A stretch of DNA of 64,000 nt, taken from the NCBI GenBank assembly GCA_001874335.1, contig MPDE01000004.1, positions 186,001 through 250,000 on the forward strand, written 5' to 3'. The notes below the pieces were generated by a model. That model was not told the DNA's origin and ran no database searches. It saw nothing but the letters and a program-made list of their open reading frames with translations. This document shows, piece after piece, positions 1 through 8,299 of the stretch. The translations under genes were made by a program, and so were the position numbers. Position 1 is the first letter of the stretch. Each line of letters begins with the position of its first letter. Source of the stretch: Bacteroidetes bacterium MedPE-SWsnd-G2 (GTDB taxonomy: Bacteria > Bacteroidota > Bacteroidia > Flavobacteriales > Flavobacteriaceae).

Positions 1-2
1 TT

Positions 3-371
3 TTTCGTTCTAAATTATCTGTGCTGCGTAAATCGTTGTTTTTATTTGACACGGTAGGAATAGGACTTTACACTATTATTGGTATTGAGAAAGGGTTGAG
101 TGTTGGTTTACATCCATTTATTTGTATTGGTTTAGGAACCATGTCAGCTTGTTTTGGAGGTGTAATTCGAGATACCTTATGTAACGAAATTCCAGTGATT
201 TTTAGACAAGAAGTATATGCTACCGCCTGTATTTTGGGTGGAGTCGTGTTCTTTGTCTTAAGTGGTTTTAACGTGCCCCAGGATGTTGCTTTATTAATTG
301 GTGGATTAGTAGTGATTACCGCGAGATTATTAGCTGTTAAATTTAAAATTAGCTTACCTAAAGTCTATTAA
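3..371 (+). CDS. Trimeric intracellular cation channel (TRIC/UPF0126) family protein, 5' partial
   Basis: The reading frame is open from the first bases of the window, so the start lies upstream and only the C-terminal part is present. Residues such as LFDTVGIGLYTIIGIEKG and CFGGVIRDTLCNEIPVIFRQ match the second repeat of UPF0126/TRIC-type membrane proteins, which are usually about 200 residues with seven membrane helices. The GGxxRD motif and the following short loop are the family hallmark. It probably forms a small cation (K+) channel in the inner membrane; the bacterial role is poorly defined. It converges with the cyclophilin gene only 3 bases downstream. Confidence 0.85.
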   Translation, partial: FRSKLSVLRKSLFLFDTVGIGLYTIIGIEKGLSVGLHPFICIGLGTMSACFGGVIRDTLCNEIPVIFRQEVYATACILGGVVFFVLSGFNVPQDVALLIGGLVVITARLLAVKFKISLPKVY

Positions 372-374
372 GAA

Positions 375-1088
375 TTACTCGATAATTTCTACTTTTCTAA
401 TGTAAACATTATGAAGAGGCCACTCGGCTTTATCGGTTTTTTGCTTAGCAATTTCATCAACAACATTCATTCCTTTAGTTACTTTTCCAAATATGGTAAA
501 ATCTCCATCTAAATGTGGCGCACCATTTTTAGCCTGCACAATGAAAAACTCATAAGGTGATGCTAATTTATGCGGATTTTCAATTTCACTACTCGGCATT
601 GAAATTACGCCCCGCACATGCTTAAAGCCTCTTTTTGTGTCTGTAGGAAGTAAATATTTCCCAATTTTTTTTCTTTTATTTAATACCTTCCTATTATCAC
701 TATTACCGCCTTGTATTATAAAATTATTTACAATTCTGTAAAACTGGGTATTGTCAAAGTAATTCTGTTTGGTAAGGAAAATAAAATTGGATCTATGAAA
801 CTTTGTTTCTTTGAAAAGTAGAATTTCAATATCTCCAAAATCTGTTTTAATTCTAACCTTATTTTCTTTATGTTCTTTGTTGTATTCCAAAAAGAAATCC
901 ATAGCATTCTTATCCGTTAAGAGGGGGTAGGTTCTTTTAGGTGTTACTACAGTGTCTTTAAGTGTTTTTTCTATCGGTTTTTTTAATTTCACCGAATCTT
1001 TCACGGGAACAGTTTTCTGTTTTGAAGATTTACTATCTTCACAGTTCGTTAAAAAAACAGAAATTAAAACAAGTATAATTAGTCGCAT
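375..1088 (-). CDS. Cyclophilin-type peptidyl-prolyl isomerase lipoprotein
   Basis: The likely start is the ATG at 1088, which gives MRLIILVLISVFLTNC, a short lipoprotein signal with a cysteine lipobox (LTNC). An ATG 12 codons upstream would bury the signal and overlap the divergent Nudix gene. After a Lys/Asp-rich linker the cyclophilin domain fills the C-terminal two thirds: FYRIVNNFIIQGG is the signature, and later segments (GVISMPSSE, FFIVQ, HLDGDFTIFGKVTKGMNVVDEI) follow cyclophilin order. It should catalyse Xaa-Pro cis-trans isomerisation at the periplasmic or outer-membrane face. Its start is 2 bases from the start of the divergent gene, so its promoter must lie inside that coding region. 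Confidence 0.85.
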   Translation of the reverse strand: MRLIILVLISVFLTNCEDSKSSKQKTVPVKDSVKLKKPIEKTLKDTVVTPKRTYPLLTDKNAMDFFLEYNKEHKENKVRIKTDFGDIEILLFKETKFHRSNFIFLTKQNYFDNTQFYRIVNNFIIQGGNSDNRKVLNKRKKIGKYLLPTDTKRGFKHVRGVISMPSSEIENPHKLASPYEFFIVQAKNGAPHLDGDFTIFGKVTKGMNVVDEIAKQKTDKAEWPLHNVYIRKVEIIE

Positions 1089-1090
1089 CG

Positions 1091-1732
1091 ATGGAGTTTG
1101 ATAAATTTTTAGAAGCCGTTTCAAAAGTAAAAAATATCTCGTTACCGGGAGAAGCGTCTCAGTTTAAAATGTCTCCACCATTTAGGTTAGAACTTGTCGA
1201 GAAGCAAAGAGAGGCTATGAAACATGCGAGAAAAGCATCTGTCTTAGCTTTGTTTTATCCCGATAGCATGCAAATAACAAATCTGGCGTTAATTTTAAGA
1301 AAAACATACAAAGGTGTGCATTCTGCACAGGTTGGATTTCCGGGTGGGAAAGTTGAAACCACCGATGAGTCTCTAAAACACACTGCCTTAAGAGAAACTC
1401 GGGAAGAGATTGGAGTACCCGAAGAAGATGTAATGGTTTTAAAAACCCTGTCAGAAATGTATATTCCACCAAGTAATTTTCATGTATATCCTTTTTTAGG
1501 TACAACATCAAAAACACCAAATTTTATTAAGCAAGACGAAGAAGTGGAGGCAATAATTGAAGTGAAATTATCTGATTTGGTTGATGACCAGTTTGTTGTG
1601 CAGAAAATTGTTATGGTTTCCAGTCAAAAAGAAGTAGAAGTTCCTGCCTACAATTTTGAAGGAAATGTTATTTGGGGGGCTACAGCAATGATGCTCAGTG
1701 AGATAAAAGACTTGTTAAAACAAGTGATTTAG
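1091..1732 (+). CDS. CoA pyrophosphatase (Nudix hydrolase, NudL/YeaB type)
   Basis: A 213-residue Nudix protein. The box runs from residue 85 (GGKVETTDESLKHTALRETR, then EEIGV), with the upstream HSAQVGFPGG segment that marks the CoA-specific NudL/NUDT7 subgroup. Members cleave CoA and acyl-CoA to 3',5'-ADP and phosphopantetheine; this is inferred from family membership. The E of the RE-x2-EE motif (residues 102, 105, 106) is intact. The ATG start at 1091 gives the N-terminal helix usual in the family. The gene diverges from the cyclophilin gene with 2 bases between starts and is followed 47 bases later by the acyltransferase. Confidence 0.9.
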   Translation: MEFDKFLEAVSKVKNISLPGEASQFKMSPPFRLELVEKQREAMKHARKASVLALFYPDSMQITNLALILRKTYKGVHSAQVGFPGGKVETTDESLKHTALRETREEIGVPEEDVMVLKTLSEMYIPPSNFHVYPFLGTTSKTPNFIKQDEEVEAIIEVKLSDLVDDQFVVQKIVMVSSQKEVEVPAYNFEGNVIWGATAMMLSEIKDLLKQVI

Positions 1733-1745
1733 TACAGTTTTTGTT

Positions 1746-1753
1746 TATTTTTG
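1746..1753 (+). promoter_or_regulatory. -7 box upstream of acyltransferase gene
   Basis: TATTTTTG matches the Bacteroidota -7 consensus TAnnTTTG exactly and lies 27 bases before the TTG start of the acyltransferase gene. No TTG stands at the best -33 distance, so only the -7 element is supported. Confidence 0.45.
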
Positions 1754-1779
1754 TAGTCTGAATTCAAAAATGAAATAAT

Positions 1780-2571
1780 TTGTTTAAACGTAATCCCTTT
1801 GGTCATATACTCTGGATTAAAAAACTTTTAATACGAGTTTTAGGAGCACTAACTCATAGACGTTATCGTGGATTTAACGATTTAAATATTGAAGGTTCAG
1901 AAATTATCAGGCAGTTGCCTGAAACAAATGTGTTGTTTATTTCCAATCACCAAACGTATTTTGCTGATGTAGTAGCCATGTTTCATGTGTTTAATGCAAG
2001 TCTTAGCGGAAGAAATGATTCTATTAAAAACGTAGGTTATCTATGGAATCCTAAGATGAATGTATATTATGTTGCGGCTAAGGAAACGATGAAATCTGGA
2101 TTGCTTCCTAAAATCCTAGCTTATGTTGGATCGGTGAGTATCGAACGTACATGGAGAGCTAAGGGTGAGGATGTCAATAGGCAGGTGAAAATGAGTGATA
2201 TTTCTAATATTGGAAAAGCCTTAGATGACGGTTGGGTGATTACATTTCCGCAAGGTACAACTACGCCTTTTAAACCAATTAGAAAAGGTACAGCTCACAT
2301 TATTAAAAGATACAAACCTGTTGTTGTCCCAATTGTAATTGATGGATTTAGACGTTCTTTTGATAAAAAAGGACTTTATGTTAAGAAGAAAAATATTCTT
2401 CAATCTATGGAGATTAAAGAGCCATTAGATATCGATTATGACAATGAATCTATTGCCGATATCGTTGAAAAAATTGAATATGCAATTGAGCAGCATCCTT
2501 CTTTTTTAAAGGTGCTTTCTGCAAAAGAACTTAAAGAACAGGAAGAATTAAACCAGAAAAGAAGGTTTTAA
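1780..2571 (+). CDS. 1-acyl-sn-glycerol-3-phosphate acyltransferase (PlsC-like), TTG start
   Basis: A lysophospholipid acyltransferase of 263 residues. The NHQTYFADVV segment is an NHx4D catalytic motif, and FPQGTTTPF is the glycerolipid-substrate motif (normally FPEGT). It should transfer an acyl chain to lysophosphatidic acid at the inner membrane. The start is odd: an in-frame stop lies at 1771-1773 and the first usable codon is TTG at 1780. A nearby ATG at 1770 is in another frame and would join this frame if one T (1776) were absent, giving MKNLFKRNPFGH. This hints at a recent one-base insertion or a read error. It overlaps the convergent membrane-protein gene by 4 bases. Confidence 0.87.
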   Translation: MFKRNPFGHILWIKKLLIRVLGALTHRRYRGFNDLNIEGSEIIRQLPETNVLFISNHQTYFADVVAMFHVFNASLSGRNDSIKNVGYLWNPKMNVYYVAAKETMKSGLLPKILAYVGSVSIERTWRAKGEDVNRQVKMSDISNIGKALDDGWVITFPQGTTTPFKPIRKGTAHIIKRYKPVVVPIVIDGFRRSFDKKGLYVKKKNILQSMEIKEPLDIDYDNESIADIVEKIEYAIEQHPSFLKVLSAKELKEQEELNQKRRF

Positions 2572-3209
2572 TCATTCAACTTTTTCAATTCCTTATAGTT
2601 TAAGTTTAGGCGTTTTAATAATAGGCCATATACTAGGTAATAAAATACTAACAGTACAGCTATAGCAGCTCCTAATGCTACAATTGTGAAAAAGAATATT
2701 TTTGCATAAAACATTAGTGCATCACCGTTGGCAGTTGCTTCTTCTATCTTAGCTCTAACCACTTCATTTTGTTCTATTTCTATGCCTAAAGCCACAAACG
2801 TGGCAATAACTAAGTAAATTAAATTAAAGGCTACATATTGTTTAACTGTTTTTCGGGTCTTTAATATGTTTTCCATTAAAATCTTAACATTGTCTGTAGC
2901 TGAAATGCTTTTATAGTTTCTAAAAAACAAATAAATAAAATATATGAGAATCGCATAGCCAATAACCGTCATCGGTATAAGTATGTTCTCTGCTCCTAGT
3001 TCGTCAAACGATCTAACACCTTTAGAGTCTTTTAAAGCAAATGACATAAGTGTCCAAAAAGCAAATTCTAAAACGCTGATGATTAAAATCCATTTTACGA
3101 TGGAAGATGATTTCTTAAGAATCATTTTATAAATTTCGTCGTAACTCAGCTTAGGGTATTCTGAGGTCTGGTTTTTCCAGTCTTTTTTTAATAGTTCTAA
3201 TTCATCCAT
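2568..3209 (-). CDS. Membrane protein paired with an ECF sigma factor
   Basis: A 213-residue protein with a soluble N-terminus (MDELELLKKDWKNQTSEYPK) and about four hydrophobic segments: near 38-60, 78-95, 125-142 and 170-200. It starts 4 bases after the ECF sigma gene and is surely co-transcribed with it. I infer that it may act as a membrane partner or anti-sigma-like regulator, because this pairing recurs in Flavobacteria, but I see no recognised anti-sigma (zinc-binding HxxxCxxC) motif. Related proteins are sometimes labelled beta-carotene 15,15'-monooxygenase in databases; nothing in this sequence supports that enzyme activity. Confidence 0.75.
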   Translation of the reverse strand: MDELELLKKDWKNQTSEYPKLSYDEIYKMILKKSSSIVKWILIISVLEFAFWTLMSFALKDSKGVRSFDELGAENILIPMTVIGYAILIYFIYLFFRNYKSISATDNVKILMENILKTRKTVKQYVAFNLIYLVIATFVALGIEIEQNEVVRAKIEEATANGDALMFYAKIFFFTIVALGAAIAVLLVFYYLVYGLLLKRLNLNYKELKKLND

Positions 3210-3213
3210 AATG

Positions 3214-3708
3214 TTACGGATTTAATATTTTTTTCAACTTAGTTTTAACCCTGTTCATTTTTACTCTCGCGTTTACAGGGGTAATACCTAAAGTTTCACT
3301 TATTTCTTTATAATCTTTATCCTCTAAATACAAAAAGACCAATGCCTTTTCGATGTCATTTAGTTTATGAACTGCCTTGTATAGGGATTTAAGTTGCTGT
3401 TCTTCTGTGTCGTCATACTCTTCAGATTTGATTTTGTATTGTAAACTATCAATCTCATAAGTATTTATAGTACGCTTGGATTTTCTATAAAGCGTAATCG
3501 CTGTGTTTAAGCCAACACGGTACATCCAAGTACTAAATTTAGCCTCACCTCTAAACTTTGGATAAGCCTTCCATAACTGTATTGTGATCTCTTGAAAAAG
3601 GTCGTTATGCGCATTTTGATTGTTAGTATAAAGTCTACACACTTTATGCACAATGTTTTGATGCTTTTCAAGTTGTTCTACAAAACTATGTTCGAGTTCT
3701 TTGTTCAA
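3214..3708 (-). CDS. RNA polymerase ECF-type sigma factor
   Basis: A 164-residue sigma-70 family protein. Region 2 contains NDLFQEITIQLWKAYPKFRG followed by KFSTWMYRVGLNTAI, the -10-recognition and core-binding segment. Region 4 near the C-terminus (LEDKDYKEISETLGITPVNA) is the helix-turn-helix that reads the -35 element. It directs RNA polymerase to a small regulon in response to a signal not visible here. The downstream membrane-protein gene 4 bases away is the likely regulator. No typical -7/-33 pair was clear upstream. Confidence 0.92.
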   Translation of the reverse strand: MNKELEHSFVEQLEKHQNIVHKVCRLYTNNQNAHNDLFQEITIQLWKAYPKFRGEAKFSTWMYRVGLNTAITLYRKSKRTINTYEIDSLQYKIKSEEYDDTEEQQLKSLYKAVHKLNDIEKALVFLYLEDKDYKEISETLGITPVNARVKMNRVKTKLKKILNP

Positions 3709-3783
3709 TTTTATTCGGTTAGCTATTTATATGTAGCTTTCAATTTTGATTTGTTACAAGAATTATAAAGAATGAAATGAGAA

Positions 3784-4467
3784 TTATTTATCTCGTCGTG
3801 ATTTTAAGTCTAATATGCCGAAAACAATGAGATACTGTGCTAATGCATAAGTATTCATTATGAGTAAATTACCGTGTTTTAGGGGTTCGTAAAATTTATT
3901 TATAGCTAAAAAGCTATCCGACACTAAAAAAAACAAAGCACCTAATAAAACCCATGCGTAACTAAACTTTGTAACTGCTCCCAATCTGGTATATGCCAAT
4001 ACAGCCATGGTCATGATTACGGCCATGTAGACAAATACAGGAATTGTAAAGTCATTTAAACCCGGGAATATTAAGTAGTTTAATCCTGATGCATAAATAA
4101 GCAGTAGGATTATAAAATATAATGGATTTACTTTTTTGTTTCGTTGTTTTAGAAAAGCGATACAATACATTATGTGAGCCAATAAAAAGCTGGCCAAACC
4201 TGCTAAAAAATAGTTTTCAGAAACGTTTACAAACATCAATAATACGTCTCCAGTTAAACTAAATAATAGTGCTAAACTAACAGTTATTTTAATTACTGTT
4301 TTTAAATGCTTGGCATGAGAAACAAAAAAAAGAAATAAGGATAACACAATTAGCGGTTTAGCATAATAGTGTAGATGGTGATAAGATTCGTTTTGAGCTG
4401 TAAACAGTTCAAACAGAACAATTAGAATATATAAAGGTGTAAATCTAAATATGGTTTGATTTTGCAA
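3784..4467 (-). CDS. YhhN family membrane protein (lysoplasmalogenase-like)
   Basis: A 227-residue, almost wholly hydrophobic protein with about eight membrane helices. The segment LLFSLTGDVLLMFVNVSENY carries the GDxxL motif of the YhhN family, and LLGALFFLVSDSFLAINKF carries the second conserved acidic site (SDS). Characterised relatives hydrolyse the vinyl ether bond of lysoplasmalogens or alkenyl lysolipids; here that is family inference only, since bacterial substrates are unclear. It stands alone between the sigma operon and the M48 protease on the same strand, 35 bases downstream of the protease stop. Confidence 0.8.
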   Translation of the reverse strand: MQNQTIFRFTPLYILIVLFELFTAQNESYHHLHYYAKPLIVLSLFLFFVSHAKHLKTVIKITVSLALLFSLTGDVLLMFVNVSENYFLAGLASFLLAHIMYCIAFLKQRNKKVNPLYFIILLLIYASGLNYLIFPGLNDFTIPVFVYMAVIMTMAVLAYTRLGAVTKFSYAWVLLGALFFLVSDSFLAINKFYEPLKHGNLLIMNTYALAQYLIVFGILDLKSRRDK

Positions 4468-4502
4468 TGTGATTTCTGCTAATGGTGAAACAACAAGTAG
4501 TA

Positions 4503-5369
4503 TTATTTAGGAAACATCTCCTGAAATGCTTTCCAAGAAGAGACATCTGATAGGGTTGTACTGCAGCCTAATTCCTTAACCATTTTGGCGACATCATCAA
4601 CTCTGTTTTGTGAACCAGGGTGATCACTTAAAAACTCAGGGATATTTACATCATTACCTTCTTCAATCATTTGAGCAAAAAAGCCAGCAACCCCATCACA
4701 AGAATATTTTGAGTCACTCAAATATTTTACAGACCACTCGTCTGCCTGCGCTTCTTGTTCTCTCCCATATTTTAAATTAACTAAATCTCTAAATATATCG
4801 GCAGCAACAATACCTCCTAAAGTAGTTGCAGGATTAGCTAATATAATGAAATCTACAACAGCACTTTTTCCATACTCCTTTTGAAGTTTCATGCTGGAAT
4901 GCCTTAACTCGGCATGAGCAATTTCGTGACCAATAACTCCAGCCAAATGATCTTCATGTTCAAGATATTTGATAATTCCTGAGTAAACATAAATATAGCC
5001 GCCAGGTACACAAAACGCATTTAAAACACTGTCGTTTTGAATGATTTTAACGTCGTCATATTTAAAAATGTCTTTATGTTTTATATGTGGGCTATCTACA
5101 ATGTCATTCACTAAATTTTGAAGATAATTATAAGCTTCTGGATATTCTGATTTTGGAAGAATTGGGTATTCCTCTGGTGATTGAGCAATAGATTGAACGG
5201 TTTGTTCTCCCAATTGTATATCATATTCCGCTTCAAATAAAGGGACTTCTCTAATAAAACCAAGGTAAATGGCAATAGGCATGGCGAGTAAAAGAATGAT
5301 GACTAAAAATCGTCTTACTTTCCATAATAAATTGCGGATTCCATTTATTACATTACTTAAAAAGTTCAT
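4503..5369 (-). CDS. M48 family zinc metalloprotease
   Basis: An M48 (Ste24/BepA/LoiP-like) peptidase. An N-terminal membrane segment (about residues 22-40) precedes the protease domain. Numbered from the upstream ATG at 5375, HEIAH at 150-154 gives two zinc histidines and the catalytic glutamate, and the third ligand is the Glu of QEAQADEW near 208. I prefer the ATG at 5369 (MNFLSNVING); 5375 is possible and adds two residues. It probably degrades misfolded envelope proteins from the periplasmic face of the inner membrane. Its start abuts a small divergent ORF. Confidence 0.88.
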   Translation of the reverse strand: MNFLSNVINGIRNLLWKVRRFLVIILLLAMPIAIYLGFIREVPLFEAEYDIQLGEQTVQSIAQSPEEYPILPKSEYPEAYNYLQNLVNDIVDSPHIKHKDIFKYDDVKIIQNDSVLNAFCVPGGYIYVYSGIIKYLEHEDHLAGVIGHEIAHAELRHSSMKLQKEYGKSAVVDFIILANPATTLGGIVAADIFRDLVNLKYGREQEAQADEWSVKYLSDSKYSCDGVAGFFAQMIEEGNDVNIPEFLSDHPGSQNRVDDVAKMVKELGCSTTLSDVSSWKAFQEMFPK

Positions 5370-5373
5370 TAAC

Positions 5374-5532
5374 ATGAAAAAGTGGTATTGGTTATATCTT
5401 TTAAATATAGCTGTTTTTTTCCAAATCTACGAAGTGAAAAATGGTATAATTGATTGGTTGTCAATATTTATTGCAGCTTTAAAAGAAAGTGATATTAATT
5501 TGATTATTTTTAATTATATAAATGAATTTTAA
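5374..5532 (+). CDS. Possible small hydrophobic protein (52 aa)
   Basis: An ATG at 5374 opens a 52-codon frame (MKKWYWLYLLNIAVFFQIYE at the start) that ends 6 bases before the MgtC-family gene. It is rich in aromatic and aliphatic residues and could be a single-pass membrane peptide. I recognise no family. Its start overlaps the start region of the divergent protease gene, and no ribosome binding site or promoter is obvious. It may be a chance frame in a promoter region; it is listed because its position directly ahead of a transporter gene would suit a co-transcribed small protein. Confidence 0.27.
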   Translation: MKKWYWLYLLNIAVFFQIYEVKNGIIDWLSIFIAALKESDINLIIFNYINEF

Positions 5533-5538
5533 AGTTTC

Positions 5539-6834
5539 ATGGAAGAAAAGTACATTATTGAAAACGCGCTTTTAAGACTGACGGAAATAGATCTTTTAAT
5601 TAGGTTGCTAATTGCAACAGGAATAGGGTTTGTTTTAGGGTTGGAAAGAGAGTTTTCAAAATTAGATGAGAAAGTAAATCAAATAGCTGGGATTAGAACG
5701 TTTTCTATAGTTTCTATTTTTGGTTTGATAACGGCTTTATTGGGTATTGTCTTTCTGCCTTGGATTTTTATTGTTGGACTTATAGGTGTTATTGTTTTGG
5801 TAGGTATTTCTTATCGAGTAAACGCTTCAAAAGGAGATATGGGGGGGACAACCGAGTTTGCTCTGTTCCTAGCATTTGTATTGGGAGGAGCAGTTTTACT
5901 AGGGTTCATAAAATCAAGTTTGGCAGTTACCGTTATTGTTTTGGTGATTTTGTCTTCAAAATTAAAATTGCATAATCTTGTCGGTCAATTAACTCAGAAA
6001 GAGATATTTGCATTCGTTCAATTTGTGGTGTTGGCAGTTTTGATTTTACCGTTCCTTCCAGATGTGAACATGGGGCCGTTTGATGTTGTAAATCCTCGTG
6101 AAATGGGATGGGTAATAGTACTTACATCAGGTATTGGTTTTGTGGGGTATATGCTGACTAAATTTATTGGTGCCAATAAAGGAATTTTAATCACAGGTTT
6201 ATTAGGTGGCATGGTTTCAAGTACCGTGGTAACCTGGACCTTTTCAAAAAAGAGTAAAGTTAGCCCTCAATTATCTGATACTTACGCGGTCGGTATTTTT
6301 GCCGCTGCCTGTGTTATGATTTGTAGAGTGTTTGTATTGGTTTATATTTTTAATGCTGATTTATTACCAGGATTGTTAACTCCACTTTTATTGGTTTTAG
6401 GCGTTGCAATTGCTGTGACTTGGTACTTTAATCTAAAACAAAAAAGTAATGAAAAAGTAATTGAAAATATTCCGTTAGGGGACCCCTTAAATATTAAGGA
6501 GGCTATTTCTTTTGGGTTTTTGTACACTGGTATTTTAATTTTGGTGAGTTATGCAAGTAGCACTTATGGCGATAGTGGAATTTACATTTCAAGTGCGATT
6601 AGTGCATTAACAGATATTGATGCCATTACTATTTCTGTGTCGAAATTGGCTGGTAAATCTATTAGTGTTCTTACGGCTCAAAATGCGATTCTTATAGCCA
6701 CATTATCTAATACGGTTGTCAAAATTGGTATTTCCCTTTATTCGGGAAGTAAAAAGCTTAAAAAGAATGTATTGCTGGGATATGGTGCCGTTTTTGTGGC
6801 TGGACTTGTTGGGTTTGTGATATTAAACCAATAA
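5539..6834 (+). CDS. MgtC/SapB family protein with DUF4010 domain
   Basis: A 431-residue multi-pass membrane protein. The first 140 residues form an MgtC/SapB domain: LLIATGIGFVLGLEREFSKL, then GIRTFSIVSIFGL, matches the MgtC pattern of G-x-ER followed by G-[IL]RT. The remaining 290 residues form a DUF4010 domain with about eight further helices and the segment ISALTDIDAITISVSKLAG. The two-domain form is common in Bacteroidota and Proteobacteria. Function is uncertain; MgtC proteins are tied to Mg2+ limitation and ATP synthase control, but that should not be assumed for this longer form. Confidence 0.85.
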   Translation: MEEKYIIENALLRLTEIDLLIRLLIATGIGFVLGLEREFSKLDEKVNQIAGIRTFSIVSIFGLITALLGIVFLPWIFIVGLIGVIVLVGISYRVNASKGDMGGTTEFALFLAFVLGGAVLLGFIKSSLAVTVIVLVILSSKLKLHNLVGQLTQKEIFAFVQFVVLAVLILPFLPDVNMGPFDVVNPREMGWVIVLTSGIGFVGYMLTKFIGANKGILITGLLGGMVSSTVVTWTFSKKSKVSPQLSDTYAVGIFAAACVMICRVFVLVYIFNADLLPGLLTPLLLVLGVAIAVTWYFNLKQKSNEKVIENIPLGDPLNIKEAISFGFLYTGILILVSYASSTYGDSGIYISSAISALTDIDAITISVSKLAGKSISVLTAQNAILIATLSNTVVKIGISLYSGSKKLKKNVLLGYGAVFVAGLVGFVILNQ

Positions 6835-6840
6835 CAATAA

Positions 6841-8265
6841 TTAGTCTTCACCTTTCAATTTTTTTAAGCCTTTGTCGAGAATTGGTATTTCTATACCAAT
6901 AATAAATCGCCAACGTGAAAACTCAATTTCAGTTATTCCGCCTTCGGTGTCATCAATACCGTCGGTTGGAAAATTAACAGGTTGAGCAAATTCTGATTGA
7001 CTATGCGAAAATGTGCAGCCTAATATTAGCTCTGCCCATGACATAGATAAATCGATTCCACCTCCATAATGAAAATAATTGGAAGCAAAATTAATGTCTT
7101 TACCAGCTTGATTTATTAAATCAAAAAGGTTAGCATTAGTGTCAAATGCCGAATAATCTGTTGAGAAACTTAAGTAACCTTTAAATTTTGGGCTAAAATA
7201 AAGTTCTGCGCCTAATCCAAAGTTGACAACAGCTTTTAGCTTTTCTTCAAATTTTAATTCTGGCGGGATTTCTGTATCACTATCTAATTCAGGAATTCTA
7301 ATTCTTGCATATAATTTTGAACTATTATACCATTCTACATTAAGGTGTAATTTGTTTCTACCTACAGGTATTCCTGCTCCAATTGCTATTGATAGCGGTT
7401 CAATTCGCTTTGTTTTTAGAGAGGTTAACTCATTTATAGTGAAGATGTCTTCATCGCTTGAACCTGCAAAAACTTCAATATAATTAAAAGATCCATCTTC
7501 ATAAATTTCCCAATAGGGTAAATTGATATTAAGTCCGAGTTCTATCTTTTTAGACGTTATGTATGAGATGCCCGCTTTCCAGTAGAGCCCCATAGATTCT
7601 TGATTAAATGAAATTTCCGAACTATAGCTTGCTGTTTGGTCTTCAGAATGCAACGCGACATAGTCTAATTCATTACTTCCAGAGTACTTATAAGTAGAGA
7701 AAAATCCAGAAATACCAACACTTAATTTCTCAGAAAAAGCATAGGCCCAGGTCACACCATACCATTCTTCTTTTTGGTCATTATTTAGCTTAACGCGACC
7801 AATAAAGGACTCATCACCTTCAAATTCTTCAAAAATATCTTCTTCAATTCTTGGGGTTTGATAATCTAAATCTACACTTGTGCGGTAGCGGGAAATAAAA
7901 GAATAGGCAAATTTGTGGTTTTCTAAAAAATCAACTTTAAAGGTTCCGGCCACCATACTTGGAATCCCGTTAAATTCCGAATTCCTAAGTTTTTCATTCT
8001 CTCCAAAAGCATCAGTTAAGGTGACCGTTCTCAATTGATAAGATTTTGCATTGATGGTAAATACGGCATTTTCAACTAAGGCTAATCGAGATGGGTTATA
8101 ATAGGTTAGACCTAAATCAGAGACACTACCGGTTACATTTCCATTTAATAAGATGGATTTATTACCAAAATTTTCCAACTTATAATTCCCTTGAGAATAC
8201 AAATTAATAGAACTGGTAATGCCTAATAAAAACAGTACTAATAAGATTGTTTTAGGGAATGACAT
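6841..8265 (-). CDS. Predicted outer-membrane beta-barrel protein
   Basis: The start at 8265 gives MSFPKTILLVLFLLGITSSI, a clean Sec signal ending before LYSQGNY; an ATG 8 codons upstream is less likely. The mature 450 residues show alternating polar/hydrophobic strands and aromatic-rich turns typical of a beta-barrel, and the N-terminal YYNPSRLALVENA segment resembles FadL/OMPP1-like and PorV-like barrels of Bacteroidota. The C-terminus is not a T9SS sorting domain. I cannot assign a substrate. It sits between the desaturase (same strand, upstream) and the convergent MgtC-family gene, leaving open a role linked to lipids or hydrophobic compounds. Confidence 0.7.
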   Translation of the reverse strand: MSFPKTILLVLFLLGITSSINLYSQGNYKLENFGNKSILLNGNVTGSVSDLGLTYYNPSRLALVENAVFTINAKSYQLRTVTLTDAFGENEKLRNSEFNGIPSMVAGTFKVDFLENHKFAYSFISRYRTSVDLDYQTPRIEEDIFEEFEGDESFIGRVKLNNDQKEEWYGVTWAYAFSEKLSVGISGFFSTYKYSGSNELDYVALHSEDQTASYSSEISFNQESMGLYWKAGISYITSKKIELGLNINLPYWEIYEDGSFNYIEVFAGSSDEDIFTINELTSLKTKRIEPLSIAIGAGIPVGRNKLHLNVEWYNSSKLYARIRIPELDSDTEIPPELKFEEKLKAVVNFGLGAELYFSPKFKGYLSFSTDYSAFDTNANLFDLINQAGKDINFASNYFHYGGGIDLSMSWAELILGCTFSHSQSEFAQPVNFPTDGIDDTEGGITEIEFSRWRFIIGIEIPILDKGLKKLKGED

Positions 8266-8299
8266 TCTAATAGGTGGTTTGATTGCCAATTGTTGAGTG

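Noticed and set aside
2568-3209. Beta-carotene 15,15'-monooxygenase, a label often given to such proteins
   Set aside because: No carotenoid oxygenase histidines or beta-propeller pattern; it is a short multi-pass membrane protein.
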